Source: Mycobacterium sp. IS-1264 (GTDB lineage Bacteria > Actinomycetota > Actinomycetes > Mycobacteriales > Mycobacteriaceae). Taken from it: a stretch of DNA of 64,000 bases. The notes under the pieces are model-generated. The model was not told the origin of the DNA and searched no databases. It saw only the letters and a list, made by a program, of their open reading frames with translations. The DNA is taken from NCBI RefSeq assembly GCF_001954195.1, contig NZ_MBES01000053.1, forward strand, positions 23,948-87,947, written 5' to 3'. A program made the translations under genes and the position numbers. How positions within the stretch are numbered: position 1 is the stretch's first letter; every line of letters begins with the position of its first letter. Positions 18,760-28,686 of this stretch are shown here, one piece after another.

Positions 18760-19677
18760 ATGTATGAAGAGGTCGACACCGACGCGGCGGACCCCGCGGA
18801 CATAGGCTCGCGCATCGATCCGGTTCTGGCGCGCAGTTGGCTATTGGTCAACGGCGCGCATGCCGACCGGTTCGAGGCCGCGGCTCGCTCGCGCGCCGAC
18901 ATCGTCGTCCTCGACATCGAGGACGCGGTGGCGCCCAAGGACAAGGCCGCCGCCCGCGACAACGTCGTGCGTTGGCTCGGCGGCGACAACACCGACTGGG
19001 TTCGCATCAACGGCTTCGGTACCCCGTGGTGGGCCGACGATTTGGCCGCGCTGGCCCGCACCCGCGTCGGCGGGGTGATGCTGGCGATGGTCGAATCGGT
19101 GGACCACATCACCGAGACCGCGAAGCGGCTGCCCGACGTACCGATCGTGGCGCTGGTCGAAACGGCGCGCGGTCTCGAGCGCGTCACCGAAATCGCCGCG
19201 GCCAAGGGCACGTTCCGGCTCGCCTTCGGTATCGGTGATTTCCGGCGCGACACCGGGTTGGGAGAAGACCCGACCACGCTGGCTTACGCTCGGTCGCGCT
19301 TCACGATCGCCGCGAGGGCGGCCAACCTGCCCAGTGCGATCGACGGCCCGACAATCGGCTCCAACGCGCTCAAGCTCATCGAGGCCACGGCCGTCTCCGT
19401 CGAGTTCGGCATGACCGGCAAGATTTGCCTCTCGCCGGAGCAGTGTGCGGTGGTGAACGAGGGGCTGTCGCCCTCGCAAGACGAAATCGGCTGGGCCAAG
19501 GAGTTTTTCGCCGAGTTCGAACGTGACGGGGGAGAGATCCGCAATGGGTCCGACCTGCCGCGCATCGCCCGGGCCACCAAGATCCTCGAGTTGGCTCGCT
19601 CCTATGGCATCGAGGCATCGGACTTCGAGGACGAACCGGTCCACATGCCGGCGCCGTCGGACACGTATCACTACTGA
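18760..19677 (+). CDS. HpcH/HpaI aldolase / CitE-like lyase (Rv3075c-like)
   Basis: A 305-residue TIM-barrel lyase of the CitE-like family. Motifs include SWLLVNGAHADRFEAAA, IVVLDIEDAV (Asp/Glu for Mg and substrate), VALVETARGLERV, and FGIGDFRRD. Related enzymes cleave or form short beta-hydroxyacyl-CoA esters such as malyl-CoA or citramalyl-CoA. No citrate lyase alpha or gamma subunits are nearby, so it acts alone. It matches the place of Rv3075c in M. tuberculosis. The DsbA-like gene follows after 18 bases. Confidence 0.85.
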   Translation: MYEEVDTDAADPADIGSRIDPVLARSWLLVNGAHADRFEAAARSRADIVVLDIEDAVAPKDKAAARDNVVRWLGGDNTDWVRINGFGTPWWADDLAALARTRVGGVMLAMVESVDHITETAKRLPDVPIVALVETARGLERVTEIAAAKGTFRLAFGIGDFRRDTGLGEDPTTLAYARSRFTIAARAANLPSAIDGPTIGSNALKLIEATAVSVEFGMTGKICLSPEQCAVVNEGLSPSQDEIGWAKEFFAEFERDGGEIRNGSDLPRIARATKILELARSYGIEASDFEDEPVHMPAPSDTYHY

Positions 19678-19695
19678 CGCAAGACGGAGGGCCCG

Positions 19696-20391
19696 ATGAG
19701 TACCGTCGTGGACTTTCATTTCGACCCGATGTGTCCGTTCGCTTACCAGACGTCGCTATGGATCCGCGACGTCCGTGAGCAAGTGGGGATCACGATCAAT
19801 TGGCGGTTCTTCAGCCTCGAGGAGATCAATCGCGAAGACGGCAAGAAGCATCCGTGGGAGCGTGATTGGTCCTACGGCTGGTCGCTGATGCGGATCGGGG
19901 CGCTGCTGCGTCGCACTGACATGTCGCTGCTGGACCGGTGGTACGCGGCGATCGGACGCGAACTGCATGCAGCAGGTGGCAAACCACACGACCCCGCGGT
20001 TGCGCGGCGCCTGCTGGGCGAGATCGGCGTCGATGCGGCGATGTTGGATGCGGCGCTGGACGACCCGACCACCCACGACGAGGTTCGCGCGGAGCATCAG
20101 CGGGTCGTCGACGCGGGCGGGTACGGCGTTCCGACGCTGTTCTTGTCCGGACAGTGCCTATTCGGGCCGGTGTTGGTGGACCCGCCGACCGGGCCCGATT
20201 CGCTGAGGCTGTGGAGCGTGGTGACGGGCATGGCCGAGTTGCCGCATGTCTACGAGCTTCAGCGTCCGAAAGCACCGGCCGACGTCGAACTCATCGGCCG
20301 GCGTCTGCGGCCCTACCTCGATGGGCGCGATTGGGTGAGTATCAACCGCGGCGAAGTCATCGACCTCGAGCACCTCACCGGCCAAGGCTGA
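19696..20391 (+). CDS. DsbA/HCCA-isomerase-like thioredoxin-fold protein
   Basis: A 231-residue protein with a thioredoxin fold interrupted by a helical domain, as in Rv2466c-type mycothiol-dependent reductases. The N-terminal active site reads [15 protein letters not shown]. The motif is CPFA, not the CPWC of Rv2466c, so the resolving cysteine is missing and a monothiol or S-transferase mechanism is expected. The cis-Pro loop is GVPTLFL. It probably uses mycothiol with an electrophilic substrate. Co-directional with the CitE-like gene. Confidence 0.8.
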   Translation: MSTVVDFHFDPMCPFAYQTSLWIRDVREQVGITINWRFFSLEEINREDGKKHPWERDWSYGWSLMRIGALLRRTDMSLLDRWYAAIGRELHAAGGKPHDPAVARRLLGEIGVDAAMLDAALDDPTTHDEVRAEHQRVVDAGGYGVPTLFLSGQCLFGPVLVDPPTGPDSLRLWSVVTGMAELPHVYELQRPKAPADVELIGRRLRPYLDGRDWVSINRGEVIDLEHLTGQG

Positions 20392-20400
20392 GGCTCTCGT

Positions 20401-21675
20401 CTACGCGGCGTGCCGCGGCAGTGCGATGCCGATGCGGAATTCGAAGTCGTTGAACATCATCGTCGGGGCGCGCGGCGGGGCCGCTGACCGGTAGGTCTTA
20501 CCCGTTGGGGTCGTGAATTCGGCTGTGTGGGTGTGAGTTTCGTCGATGCTCGTGCTGACCCGCCACCCGGCGGCTTCCTTGGTGTAGTTGCAGCGCTCGC
20601 ACAATCCGAGGCCGTTGTCCGCAGTGGTCGAGCCGTCCTGGGACCACGGTCGCGCATGATCGCGATGTCGGATCGGCGCATCGCAATAGGGAGTGCGACA
20701 GCGCTGATCCCGCAACTCGATGAAGGCGGCCAGCCCCCGCGGGAAAAGCCGCGCCCGTGACTCCATCGCCACCAGCGCGCCCGTCGGGGGACGGGCGTAG
20801 AGCCTGCGCAGCGTCGCCCGAGAGCGTCGGTCGCCGACGGCGCTGGAGATCATCGCGCGGGCGATCGCCGCCGGCACAGGGCCATACCCGCGGATATCGG
20901 CTGGTGCGTTACCACCGCCCAGCAGCGTTTCATCCGAGAGGACGACGTAGACCGCGACCGGAACGGGCACGGTCGCTTCGCGGCCCGTGACCCGTTCGAC
21001 CAGCGTGTCGGCCATCACCTGTCCGCGTGACCGCCCGTCGCAGCGGGTGTCCGCCTCGCGACGCAGCGCCGCGTACACCGAAACTCCCTGGGCCACCGGC
21101 AACAACGCGGTCAGATAGGTCATGGTGTCGGGTGCCGGCCGAATGGTGACGGTGCGCTCGTTCTCGGCCTTGGCCGCCCGCTCGACAACGGCGTGCGGGT
21201 CCAGGCGGTAGGCGATCGCCTTGGCGGCCGCGGCCACCCGCGCGTCGCCCATCCCGTCCAGTCGGGCCGGGTCAGCGCACAACTCTGCATCCAGCGTGCG
21301 ACGATCCTCGACGTCCAAGCAGGCGCTTTCCCGCACGATCAGGGTGGCCCGCCACTCGGAGAGCATCCCGCATTCCAGCGCCGCCAGCGTGTGCGGCATT
21401 TCGTGCACCAGCGCCTTGGCAAAGCCCAAATGCCGGCCGCCCCGGGCAGGGGCGTCGCGTCGTGCCAGTGCGATCTCGCTGGCCAGCCCGCGTCCGCGTT
21501 GAGCCGCGGGCACCCCGGCGGCCGCCTCGGCCTCGCGGCGTGCCGTGTCCAGCGCGACCGCGGCGCGCGCCTGGCGCGCCGCCGCCGCGGATTTGGCTCT
21601 CTCCAGTTCGGCGATGTACTCGATCAACGCCGACTCGTCGGCCTCCGGGTCGAGCGCCACTAACGTATCGAACAT
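20401..21675 (-). CDS. DUF222/HNH endonuclease protein (13E12 family, Rv3074-like)
   Basis: A 424-residue member of the repeated 13E12 family. An N-terminal DUF222 region (with Ala/Arg-rich coiled coil, about 25-60) precedes a C-terminal HNH nuclease domain: CRTPYCDAPIRHRDH, then NGLGLCERCNYTKEAAGW, with Cys pairs for a structural zinc and the DH dyad. The start codon ATGTTCGA is part of a perfect LexA box (21668-21683), so the gene is probably leaderless and SOS-induced. M. tuberculosis Rv3074, in the same neighbourhood, is reported as SOS-regulated. The role in DNA damage is unknown. Confidence 0.88.
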   Translation of the reverse strand: MFDTLVALDPEADESALIEYIAELERAKSAAAARQARAAVALDTARREAEAAAGVPAAQRGRGLASEIALARRDAPARGGRHLGFAKALVHEMPHTLAALECGMLSEWRATLIVRESACLDVEDRRTLDAELCADPARLDGMGDARVAAAAKAIAYRLDPHAVVERAAKAENERTVTIRPAPDTMTYLTALLPVAQGVSVYAALRREADTRCDGRSRGQVMADTLVERVTGREATVPVPVAVYVVLSDETLLGGGNAPADIRGYGPVPAAIARAMISSAVGDRRSRATLRRLYARPPTGALVAMESRARLFPRGLAAFIELRDQRCRTPYCDAPIRHRDHARPWSQDGSTTADNGLGLCERCNYTKEAAGWRVSTSIDETHTHTAEFTTPTGKTYRSAAPPRAPTMMFNDFEFRIGIALPRHAA

Positions 21676-21683
21676 ACGTTCGA
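21668..21683 (-). promoter_or_regulatory. LexA (SOS) box overlapping the HNH start codon
   Basis: TCGAACATACGTTCGA is a perfect match to the mycobacterial SOS box TCGAAC-N4-GTTCGA. On the minus strand it reads TCGAACGTATGTTCGA, and the ATG within it is the start of the HNH gene (first residues Met-Phe-Asp). LexA bound here would cover the translation start directly. Confidence 0.9.
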
Positions 21684-21720
21684 GGATAGCAGCCGTCACC
21701 GACAGCGCTACTCTGACCAG

Positions 21721-22077
21721 GTGAGCGCCAGAAAGCGCATCCGGGTGGCGCGGGTATACGACGACGCCGGCGGTGATGACGGCCAGCGGGTCCTGGTCGA
21801 TCGCATCTGGCCGCGCGGAGTCCGCAAGGACGACCCCCGGGTGGGAACCTGGTGCAAGGACGTCGCGCCGTCGAAAGAACTGCGTGAGTGGTACCAGCAC
21901 AAGCCGGAACGGTTCGACGAATTCGCATCGCGCTACACGGCGGAACTGCGCGACAGCCCCGCGCTGGAGGAACTGCGCAAGCTGACCAAACGCGGCGCCG
22001 TCACCCTCGTCACCGCCACCCGGGACGTCGACATCAGCCAAGCGGCCGTCCTGGCCAAGCTCCTGAAAAGCCGCTGA
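21721..22077 (+). CDS. DUF488 family protein (Rv3073c-like)
   Basis: A 118-residue protein of the DUF488 family. It shows the core signatures RVYDD...GQRVLVDRIWPRGV, the SKELREWYQHKPERFDEF segment and TLVTATRDV. Function is not established. GTG start at 21721, divergent from the SOS-regulated HNH gene with 45 bases between starts, so the LexA box may also affect it. The LLM gene follows after 12 bases. Confidence 0.87.
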   Translation: MSARKRIRVARVYDDAGGDDGQRVLVDRIWPRGVRKDDPRVGTWCKDVAPSKELREWYQHKPERFDEFASRYTAELRDSPALEELRKLTKRGAVTLVTATRDVDISQAAVLAKLLKSR

Positions 22078-22089
22078 GACGGTCGCGCG

Positions 22090-22965
22090 ATGCGGCTGGG
22101 ATTGCACGCGCTGGGAATCGGCACCGGCGCCGACCGCGCAGTGATCGATGCCGTCGCCTCGGCCGCCGACAGGTGCGGGTTCGCCAATTTGTGGGCCGGC
22201 GAACACGTCGTCATGGTGGACTCCTCGGAGTCACGCTATCCGTATTCCGAGGACGGCGTCATCGGCGTTCCGGCACAAGCGGATTGGCTCGACCCAATGA
22301 TCGCACTGAGTTTCGCCGCCGCCGCCTCATCGCGGATCGGCGTCGCGACGGGCGTGTTGCTGCTGCCCGAACACAATCCGGTCGTGGTGGCCAAACAGGC
22401 CGCGAGCCTGGACCGGTTGAGCGGCGGGCGACTGACACTCGGGGTAGGAGTCGGGTGGTCCAGGGAGGAATTCGCCGCGCTCCGAGTGCCTTTCGAACAT
22501 CGCGCGGCTCGCACGGCCGAATACGTCGCCGCCATGCGCACGTTGTGGCGCGACGACGTCGCCTCGTTCGACGGGACGTTCGTCGGCTTCGATTCGATTC
22601 GCGTCAACCCCAAGCCGGCCCGCGATCGCCGTATCCCGATCGTGGTCGGGGGCAACAGCGATGCGGCACTTCGGCGCGTTGCGGCATGGGCGGATGGCTG
22701 GTACGGGTTCAACCTCGCCGGAGTAGAGGCGGTGCGTGAGCGGATCGGAAAGCTGCGGCGGCTGTGCGCCGAGGCCGGGCGTGACCGCTCCGAACTGAGG
22801 CTGGCCGTGGCCTTGAGTGAGGCCAGCGTTCGCGATATCGATGCGCTGGTGGAGTTGGGCGTCGACGAGTTGGTACTGGTCGAGGCGCCACCCGGCCGTC
22901 CCGGGGTGGCGGCCGACTGGGTTTCGGCGCTGGCCGATCGGTGGATGGGTAGGCTCCCCGGTTGA
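22090..22965 (+). CDS. LLM-class F420-dependent oxidoreductase (Rv3072c-like)
   Basis: A 291-residue luciferase-like oxidoreductase: FANLWAGEHVVMVD, RIGVATGVLLLPEHNP, LDRLSGGRLTLGVGVGW and IPIVVGGNSD. The probable cofactor is F420H2. It matches Rv3072c from memory. Substrate unknown. It follows DUF488 by 12 bases and ends one base before mbtK, so DUF488, this gene and mbtK read as one operon. Confidence 0.9.
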   Translation: MRLGLHALGIGTGADRAVIDAVASAADRCGFANLWAGEHVVMVDSSESRYPYSEDGVIGVPAQADWLDPMIALSFAAAASSRIGVATGVLLLPEHNPVVVAKQAASLDRLSGGRLTLGVGVGWSREEFAALRVPFEHRAARTAEYVAAMRTLWRDDVASFDGTFVGFDSIRVNPKPARDRRIPIVVGGNSDAALRRVAAWADGWYGFNLAGVEAVRERIGKLRRLCAEAGRDRSELRLAVALSEASVRDIDALVELGVDELVLVEAPPGRPGVAADWVSALADRWMGRLPG

Positions 22966-22966
22966 C

Positions 22967-23593
22967 ATGACTGAAGCCGAACCCATACTGCGGCGGGAGC
23001 TGACCGATATCCCGGACGAGGTGCGCGCCGTCCCGCCACCGCCCATACCGGAATTGCCGGCGCCATACGGTTTGCGCCTCGCCGACCCGGACGGCGACGC
23101 CGAGATGATCTCCGAGTGGATGAACATGCCGCACCTGGCCGATTCGTGGGAGTACGCCTGGCCAGCGGAGCGCTGGCATCGTTACCTGCGTGCGCAACTC
23201 GACAGCACGTTTTCTCGCCCGTTCGTCGCCAGTCATGATGGGGCAGACCGTGGATACGTCGAATTATACCGGGCGGCAAAGGATTCCATTGCTGCCCGAT
23301 ACGAGTACGATCCCTACGATCTGGGCCTGCACGTCGCGGTCGCCGATTTGGACTACTTACAACAGGGACATGTGAGCTTTTTGCTGCCGCACCTGCTGGC
23401 GAGCATGCTCAACCTCGACCCGCGATGCCGCCGGGTGATGTTCGATCCGGATCACCGTAATGTCTTGGCGCGCAAGTTTTGTGAGCGTGGCGGTTGCGTG
23501 TTTTTGGGCGAACACGATATGTCCAACCGGCGGATGGCCCTGTACGCGTTGGTCCGCACGCCCGAGGATGTCCCCCGGCCGCGAGAGGCGTAA
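22967..23593 (+). CDS. mbtK: lysine N6-acyltransferase MbtK-like (mycobactin biosynthesis)
   Basis: A 208-residue GNAT-fold protein highly similar by recall to M. tuberculosis MbtK (Rv1347c): PYGLRLADPDGDAEMISEWM, SWEYAWPAERW, GYVELYRAAKD, YDPYDLGLHVAVAD and CRRVMFDPDHRN. MbtK moves a long acyl chain onto the N6 of the lysine that becomes mycobactin's lipid arm. No other mbt gene and no IdeR box is seen nearby. It ends directly against the convergent DUF190 stop (23593/23594). Confidence 0.85.
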   Translation: MTEAEPILRRELTDIPDEVRAVPPPPIPELPAPYGLRLADPDGDAEMISEWMNMPHLADSWEYAWPAERWHRYLRAQLDSTFSRPFVASHDGADRGYVELYRAAKDSIAARYEYDPYDLGLHVAVADLDYLQQGHVSFLLPHLLASMLNLDPRCRRVMFDPDHRNVLARKFCERGGCVFLGEHDMSNRRMALYALVRTPEDVPRPREA

Positions 23594-24703
23594 TCAGTAG
23601 TCGTGCTGAGCCAGCGTGATGTCACCGAGCCGCTGGGTCTCGTCCAGCGACAGTGCGGCCGGAACCATCTCACTGGTCACCAGCCCGTGGCGGCTCGTCA
23701 CCTCGTCGACAATATCGAAGCTGCGCGCGATCGATCGCGGCGTGTCGACGATGATCGTGGTCACCGGAACCCGCCGCGCCAGCTGGAATAGCTTGTCCCC
23801 GTGGGGTTTATGGTCCCCATGGAATCCCCAGATACCGCGCAGCACCGTCGCCCCTCGAGCCGTTTCCGAATGCAGCAGTCGCTGCACCAGCGCCCGATGG
23901 ATCGGCAGCCCGTCCTGGATGGTTCCCTCGGCCGTGTACACCATCAGCTTCTGCCACAGGGTGCGTCCCTGGTCATCGGTCGCCGGCAGCTCCTGGGGTC
24001 GCGCGAATAGCTCACCGTCGCGTTTGCACAGCCGCACCCGCTCGACGGTCAGTATCGGGTTGGGCGTCGCGGCGGCCAGTTCGATTGCGGCGGCAGCGAC
24101 CTGCGCCGTCGACCCGATAGCGATGATCATCACCGGAACGTTGACGTTGCGCCCGAAGAAGTGGGCCCGGTAGCGCTCGCCGTGCGCCGTCCCGTCGACA
24201 CCGAGAAGCACGATGGCACCGGCAAATCCGTGCCGGTACAGCAGGTCGCATATCGCGTGGTGCGCCCGCCTGCCGGCGATGCGTTCTTGCCGGCCCACGT
24301 ACACGGTGAGTTTCGCCGCATCCCCGTTGTGGGCTGCCTCAGTGACTTGCAAGTCCGCAAGACCATCGGTGCCCAGCTGCGGCGTCACCAGGCGCGCGCG
24401 TTCGAGGGTCACCAGCCCACGGCCGGTCATCGCGCCGACGTCGTCGACCAGGGAACGGATCTTCGATTCGACGTCGACCGCGGCGACCGCCACTGCCGGA
24501 TCCTCCGACAGGCTCAGCGACACGTCGCTGCGCAGCTCGCGGCTCGGTCCGAAACTGGCGATACCGCGCAGCATCACACTGGTCGCAACGTCGCTGGTGC
24601 CGAACAGGTCCAGCATCTCGTCGGCCAGAAACCGCCCGCCGGCGCCGACGGCGCGTTGGCGCTCGCCGAAGTACGCGGTCAACTTCAGGCAGGGCTGGTT
24701 CAT
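23594..24703 (-). CDS. triple-DUF190 protein linked to fluoride exporter
   Basis: A 369-residue protein made of three DUF190 units in tandem, starting near residues 5 (CLKLTAYFGER), 129 (AKLTVYVGRQE) and about 245 (QKLMVYTAEG). Each has the fold's beginning strand and a VP.M/TIII core. DUF190 proteins are usually single-unit and sit beside crcB genes; the role in fluoride export is unproven. Start 24703 overlaps the stop of crcB by four bases (ATGA). Ortholog of Rv3071 by position. Confidence 0.85.
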   Translation of the reverse strand: MNQPCLKLTAYFGERQRAVGAGGRFLADEMLDLFGTSDVATSVMLRGIASFGPSRELRSDVSLSLSEDPAVAVAAVDVESKIRSLVDDVGAMTGRGLVTLERARLVTPQLGTDGLADLQVTEAAHNGDAAKLTVYVGRQERIAGRRAHHAICDLLYRHGFAGAIVLLGVDGTAHGERYRAHFFGRNVNVPVMIIAIGSTAQVAAAAIELAAATPNPILTVERVRLCKRDGELFARPQELPATDDQGRTLWQKLMVYTAEGTIQDGLPIHRALVQRLLHSETARGATVLRGIWGFHGDHKPHGDKLFQLARRVPVTTIIVDTPRSIARSFDIVDEVTSRHGLVTSEMVPAALSLDETQRLGDITLAQHDY

Positions 24704-25080
24704 ATGTGATCCGCAATCCACTGTCCGAGCAGCGCCGCGGCCATGCCCAGCACGACGCTGACGACGATGTTGGCCACCGCCGCCCACGTCTGGCGCTCCT
24801 CGCCGAGCCGCTGCGTTTCCAGCATCCACGTGGAGAAGGTCGTGTAGGCGCCGACGAACGCCGTGTCGACCAGCAGGGCCGCATCCCTGCTCAGCGCCAG
24901 CCCGCCGAGCAACCCGAGCAGCGCGGCACCGCTGACGTTGACCGCGAGCGTGCCGAACGGAAACGGCTGCGCCACACGCCGAGCCACCGCGCGATCGACC
25001 AGAAAACGAAGCACCGAGCCGAAGCCGCCGACGACCACGACGCCGGCCCACACCAACGCCGTCGTCGCCGCGCCGGTCAT
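24700..25080 (-). CDS. crcB: CrcB/Fluc fluoride channel subunit 1
   Basis: A 126-residue four-helix membrane protein: [31 protein letters not shown], and the family hallmark [12 protein letters not shown] with the fluoride-coordinating TTFS Thr and Ser residues. Together with the adjacent homologue it should form a heterodimeric fluoride exit channel. It overlaps both neighbours by ATGA, so the three genes are translationally coupled. No fluoride riboswitch is evident upstream. Confidence 0.92.
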   Translation of the reverse strand: MTGAATTALVWAGVVVVGGFGSVLRFLVDRAVARRVAQPFPFGTLAVNVSGAALLGLLGGLALSRDAALLVDTAFVGAYTTFSTWMLETQRLGEERQTWAAVANIVVSVVLGMAAALLGQWIADHI

Positions 25081-25475
25081 CCGCGCACCCGAACCCGGCG
25101 AACCAACACGGTGGCCAGGTGCACCGCCAGCAGGCCCAACACGATGCTGGTGACTGTGTAGCCGACGGCCAGGCCCCAATGGCCGTGTTCGATCATCTTC
25201 AGCGTTTCGACCTGCATTGTGGAGAACGTGGTCAAGCCGCCACACAATCCGGTGCCGAGCAGGGGACGCCGGTAACTCGACAGCGGCAACCGCTCTAGCA
25301 GCCGGGTCGTGAAATAACCGACCAGAAAGGCGCCGACGATATTGACCGCGAAGGTGGGCCATGGCCAGCTTGCGGGATCGTCGACCGTGAAAGTGCTCAG
25401 TGCCGCGCGGGCCAGGGCGCCCAGCGCGCCGCCGGCGAAAACCGCGGCCAACTCGCGATAGTCACGACCAGGCAC
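25077..25475 (-). CDS. crcB: CrcB/Fluc fluoride channel subunit 2
   Basis: A 132-residue membrane protein: [29 protein letters not shown], and [15 protein letters not shown]. It is the first gene of the crcB-crcB-DUF190 operon and lies divergent to pgm with a 37-base gap that must hold both promoters. Sequence differences between the two CrcB proteins fit the paired, dual-subunit arrangement known from many Gram-positive bacteria. Confidence 0.92.
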   Translation of the reverse strand: MPGRDYRELAAVFAGGALGALARAALSTFTVDDPASWPWPTFAVNIVGAFLVGYFTTRLLERLPLSSYRRPLLGTGLCGGLTTFSTMQVETLKMIEHGHWGLAVGYTVTSIVLGLLAVHLATVLVRRVRVRG

Positions 25476-25512
25476 CTAAGCAGCCTAGGCAGGACATCGG
25501 CAGAATTGGTAC

Positions 25513-27141
<1,629 letters not shown>

Positions 27142-27205
27142 GTGCCTGACCTGCGACTTTGAACGCATGTTCCCAGTGGTGTAGCTTCGATGGGCACAAC
27201 TTCTC

Positions 27206-27281
27206 GGGGCTATGGCGCAGCTGGTAGCGCACCACACTGGCAGTGTGGGGGTCAGGGGTTCGAGTCCCCTTAGCTCCACCA
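27206..27281 (+). tRNA. tRNA-Ala(GGC)
   Basis: A complete cloverleaf. Acceptor GGGGCTA pairs with TAGCTCC and includes the G3-U70 pair that identifies alanine tRNAs. The D-arm is GGCGCAGCTGGTAGCGC. The anticodon stem CCACA/TGTGG holds anticodon GGC at 27239-27241. The T-arm is GGGGTTCGAGTCCCC. CCA is encoded at 27279-27281. It lies 64 bases after pgm and 27 bases before the convergent hydrolase stop, at the edge of the accessory cluster. Confidence 0.95.
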
Positions 27282-27308
27282 ATGTGACGTCGCGAGACAT
27301 TACTTCCA

Positions 27309-28070
27309 TCAAGCCGCGAGGATCGCTTTGGCCACTTCGTCGGGGTGGGTCAGCATTCCGTTGTGCGTCCCCGGAACCACGACGGGTTGTACACCGAGCC
27401 GGGCCGCAAATTCTGGCCCCGGTTGTGGCAGCGCGCAATCGCTGTCGCTGGCGACATAGGCGGTGGGAAGACCGAGACTCGCCGCGTCGATGTCGAGACC
27501 GCCAAGGAAGTAACCGCCGGGCTGCGGCGTCATTAGATCGGCCACCAACCGCTGCAGCTCTGGGGCAACGCCTTGCATTAACAGCTGCTCGACGTATTCC
27601 AGGCTCGGTGCAATGGCGCCGAAAGGCGATCCGTCGATCAACCGCAGCATCAACTCGCGTGTGTGTGGTGTCTCATCGACAAGGGATCTGCCGCGAACCG
27701 GCACAAAAGCGTTGTAGTAGACGATCTTGGTGACCTGGCCGACGAGTAGGTGAGCGGCACCCGTGGCGGGATAGCCTCCCCAGCTGTGCGCGACGAGGAT
27801 CACGTTGTCCAGTTCGCGCCGGCGCACCTCGTTGACGACGTAATGGACTGCGTCCCTGAGTTTGTAGCCCGACGGATCATCGCCGTCGCCCAGACCAGGC
27901 AGCGTCAAGGTGATCGCGCGATGGTTCACCGCGCGAAGCCGCCGGGCAACCGGACGCCAGCACCAGGCGCCATGCCAGGCGCCCGGAATCAGCACATACG
28001 TCGACCCCTGCATCGCTTTGGCCGGGGAAGAAGCCTGTTGGTCCAATGGCGTTGTCTCCAAGATACTCAT
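27309..28070 (-). CDS. alpha/beta hydrolase, esterase type
   Basis: A 253-residue hydrolase of the salicylate/pyrethroid esterase-like group. It has oxyanion segment YVLIPGAWHGAWCW, nucleophile elbow VAHSWGGYP (Ser near residue 95) and the late His in PGTHNGML. It is the most downstream gene of the leftward catabolic-type cluster but is separated from the P450 by about 600 bases, so membership is uncertain. No clear copy of the shared cluster element is seen upstream of it. Confidence 0.82.
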   Translation of the reverse strand: MSILETTPLDQQASSPAKAMQGSTYVLIPGAWHGAWCWRPVARRLRAVNHRAITLTLPGLGDGDDPSGYKLRDAVHYVVNEVRRRELDNVILVAHSWGGYPATGAAHLLVGQVTKIVYYNAFVPVRGRSLVDETPHTRELMLRLIDGSPFGAIAPSLEYVEQLLMQGVAPELQRLVADLMTPQPGGYFLGGLDIDAASLGLPTAYVASDSDCALPQPGPEFAARLGVQPVVVPGTHNGMLTHPDEVAKAILAA

Positions 28071-28229
28071 CTACCGTCCTTTAGTTGACGAAAAATACGG
28101 ACGTGCCCACCGGCAGGGCGTGGGCCATCATCGGGCGGCAACGGCTGCCCGCAAAACGACTGCCGTTTAGTCGAATTCAGACACGGCAACTCGTCGTTTC
28201 AGGTTTGATTTCGTCGGCTAGCGCTGGGG

Positions 28230-28388
28230 TTACCAGAACATCACGACGGCGGCTGCCACCAGCAACACCGTCACGATGCCGTGAAGGGCAAGTTGTCGCA
28301 GAACGCCGCCTTGGACAAGAGGGTCCCCTTCGGTCGACTGCGAATAATCCGGCACCACATATTGATTGCGCTTTGCGCTGAATTCCAT
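28230..28388 (-). CDS. possible small membrane protein, 52 aa
   Basis: A short reading frame with ATG at 28388 (upstream ATG 28472 would give 80 residues). The C-terminus LHGIVTVLLVAAAVVMFW is a convincing membrane helix after a polar N-terminus. The ribosome binding site is weak and no homologue is recognised. It may be a tail gene of the P450 transcription unit; the coding call is tentative. Confidence 0.35.
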   Translation of the reverse strand: MEFSAKRNQYVVPDYSQSTEGDPLVQGGVLRQLALHGIVTVLLVAAAVVMFW

Positions 28389-28419
28389 TCTCGGGCTTCG
28401 CGTTGCCGTGATGCTTTGT

Positions 28420-28638
28420 TCATCGATCGGATCGGTCGCGTGAAGCCGCTGGCCCGAAGTCGTTTTGCACACAGTGTCGGGAAGCCTTGTCAGACATCGG
28501 GAGGTCGCCGAAAATAGCTGCCCACGACATGATGCTCAGAAAGACCAGCTGTATCGCGATCAAGCTGTGAACGCACACTTGTCGTACGGTGCCCGCCAGG
28601 GACGGCCGCGGTGGGTAATGCTCAGGAAATCGCGTCAT
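28420..28638 (-). CDS. possible small membrane protein, 72 aa
   Basis: ATG at 28638 with AAAGG about 8 bases upstream, 48 bases after the P450 stop. The N-terminal part has one hydrophobic segment (HSLIAIQLVFLSIMSWAAIFG), then a polar tail. Its start overlaps nothing; its end overlaps the longer version of the next small frame. Family not recognised. Its position suggests co-transcription with the P450. Confidence 0.4.
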   Translation of the reverse strand: MTRFPEHYPPRPSLAGTVRQVCVHSLIAIQLVFLSIMSWAAIFGDLPMSDKASRHCVQNDFGPAASRDRSDR

Positions 28639-28686
28639 GGTATGCCTTTCGGTGTCAGGAATCGGAAGGATGTTTGCGTACCGAAA

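Noticed and set aside
27206..27281. tRNA-Ala 3' end as an attachment site for the 27-42 kb cluster
   Set aside because: I found no second copy of the tRNA 3' end at the other side of the cluster, and no integrase gene in the window.
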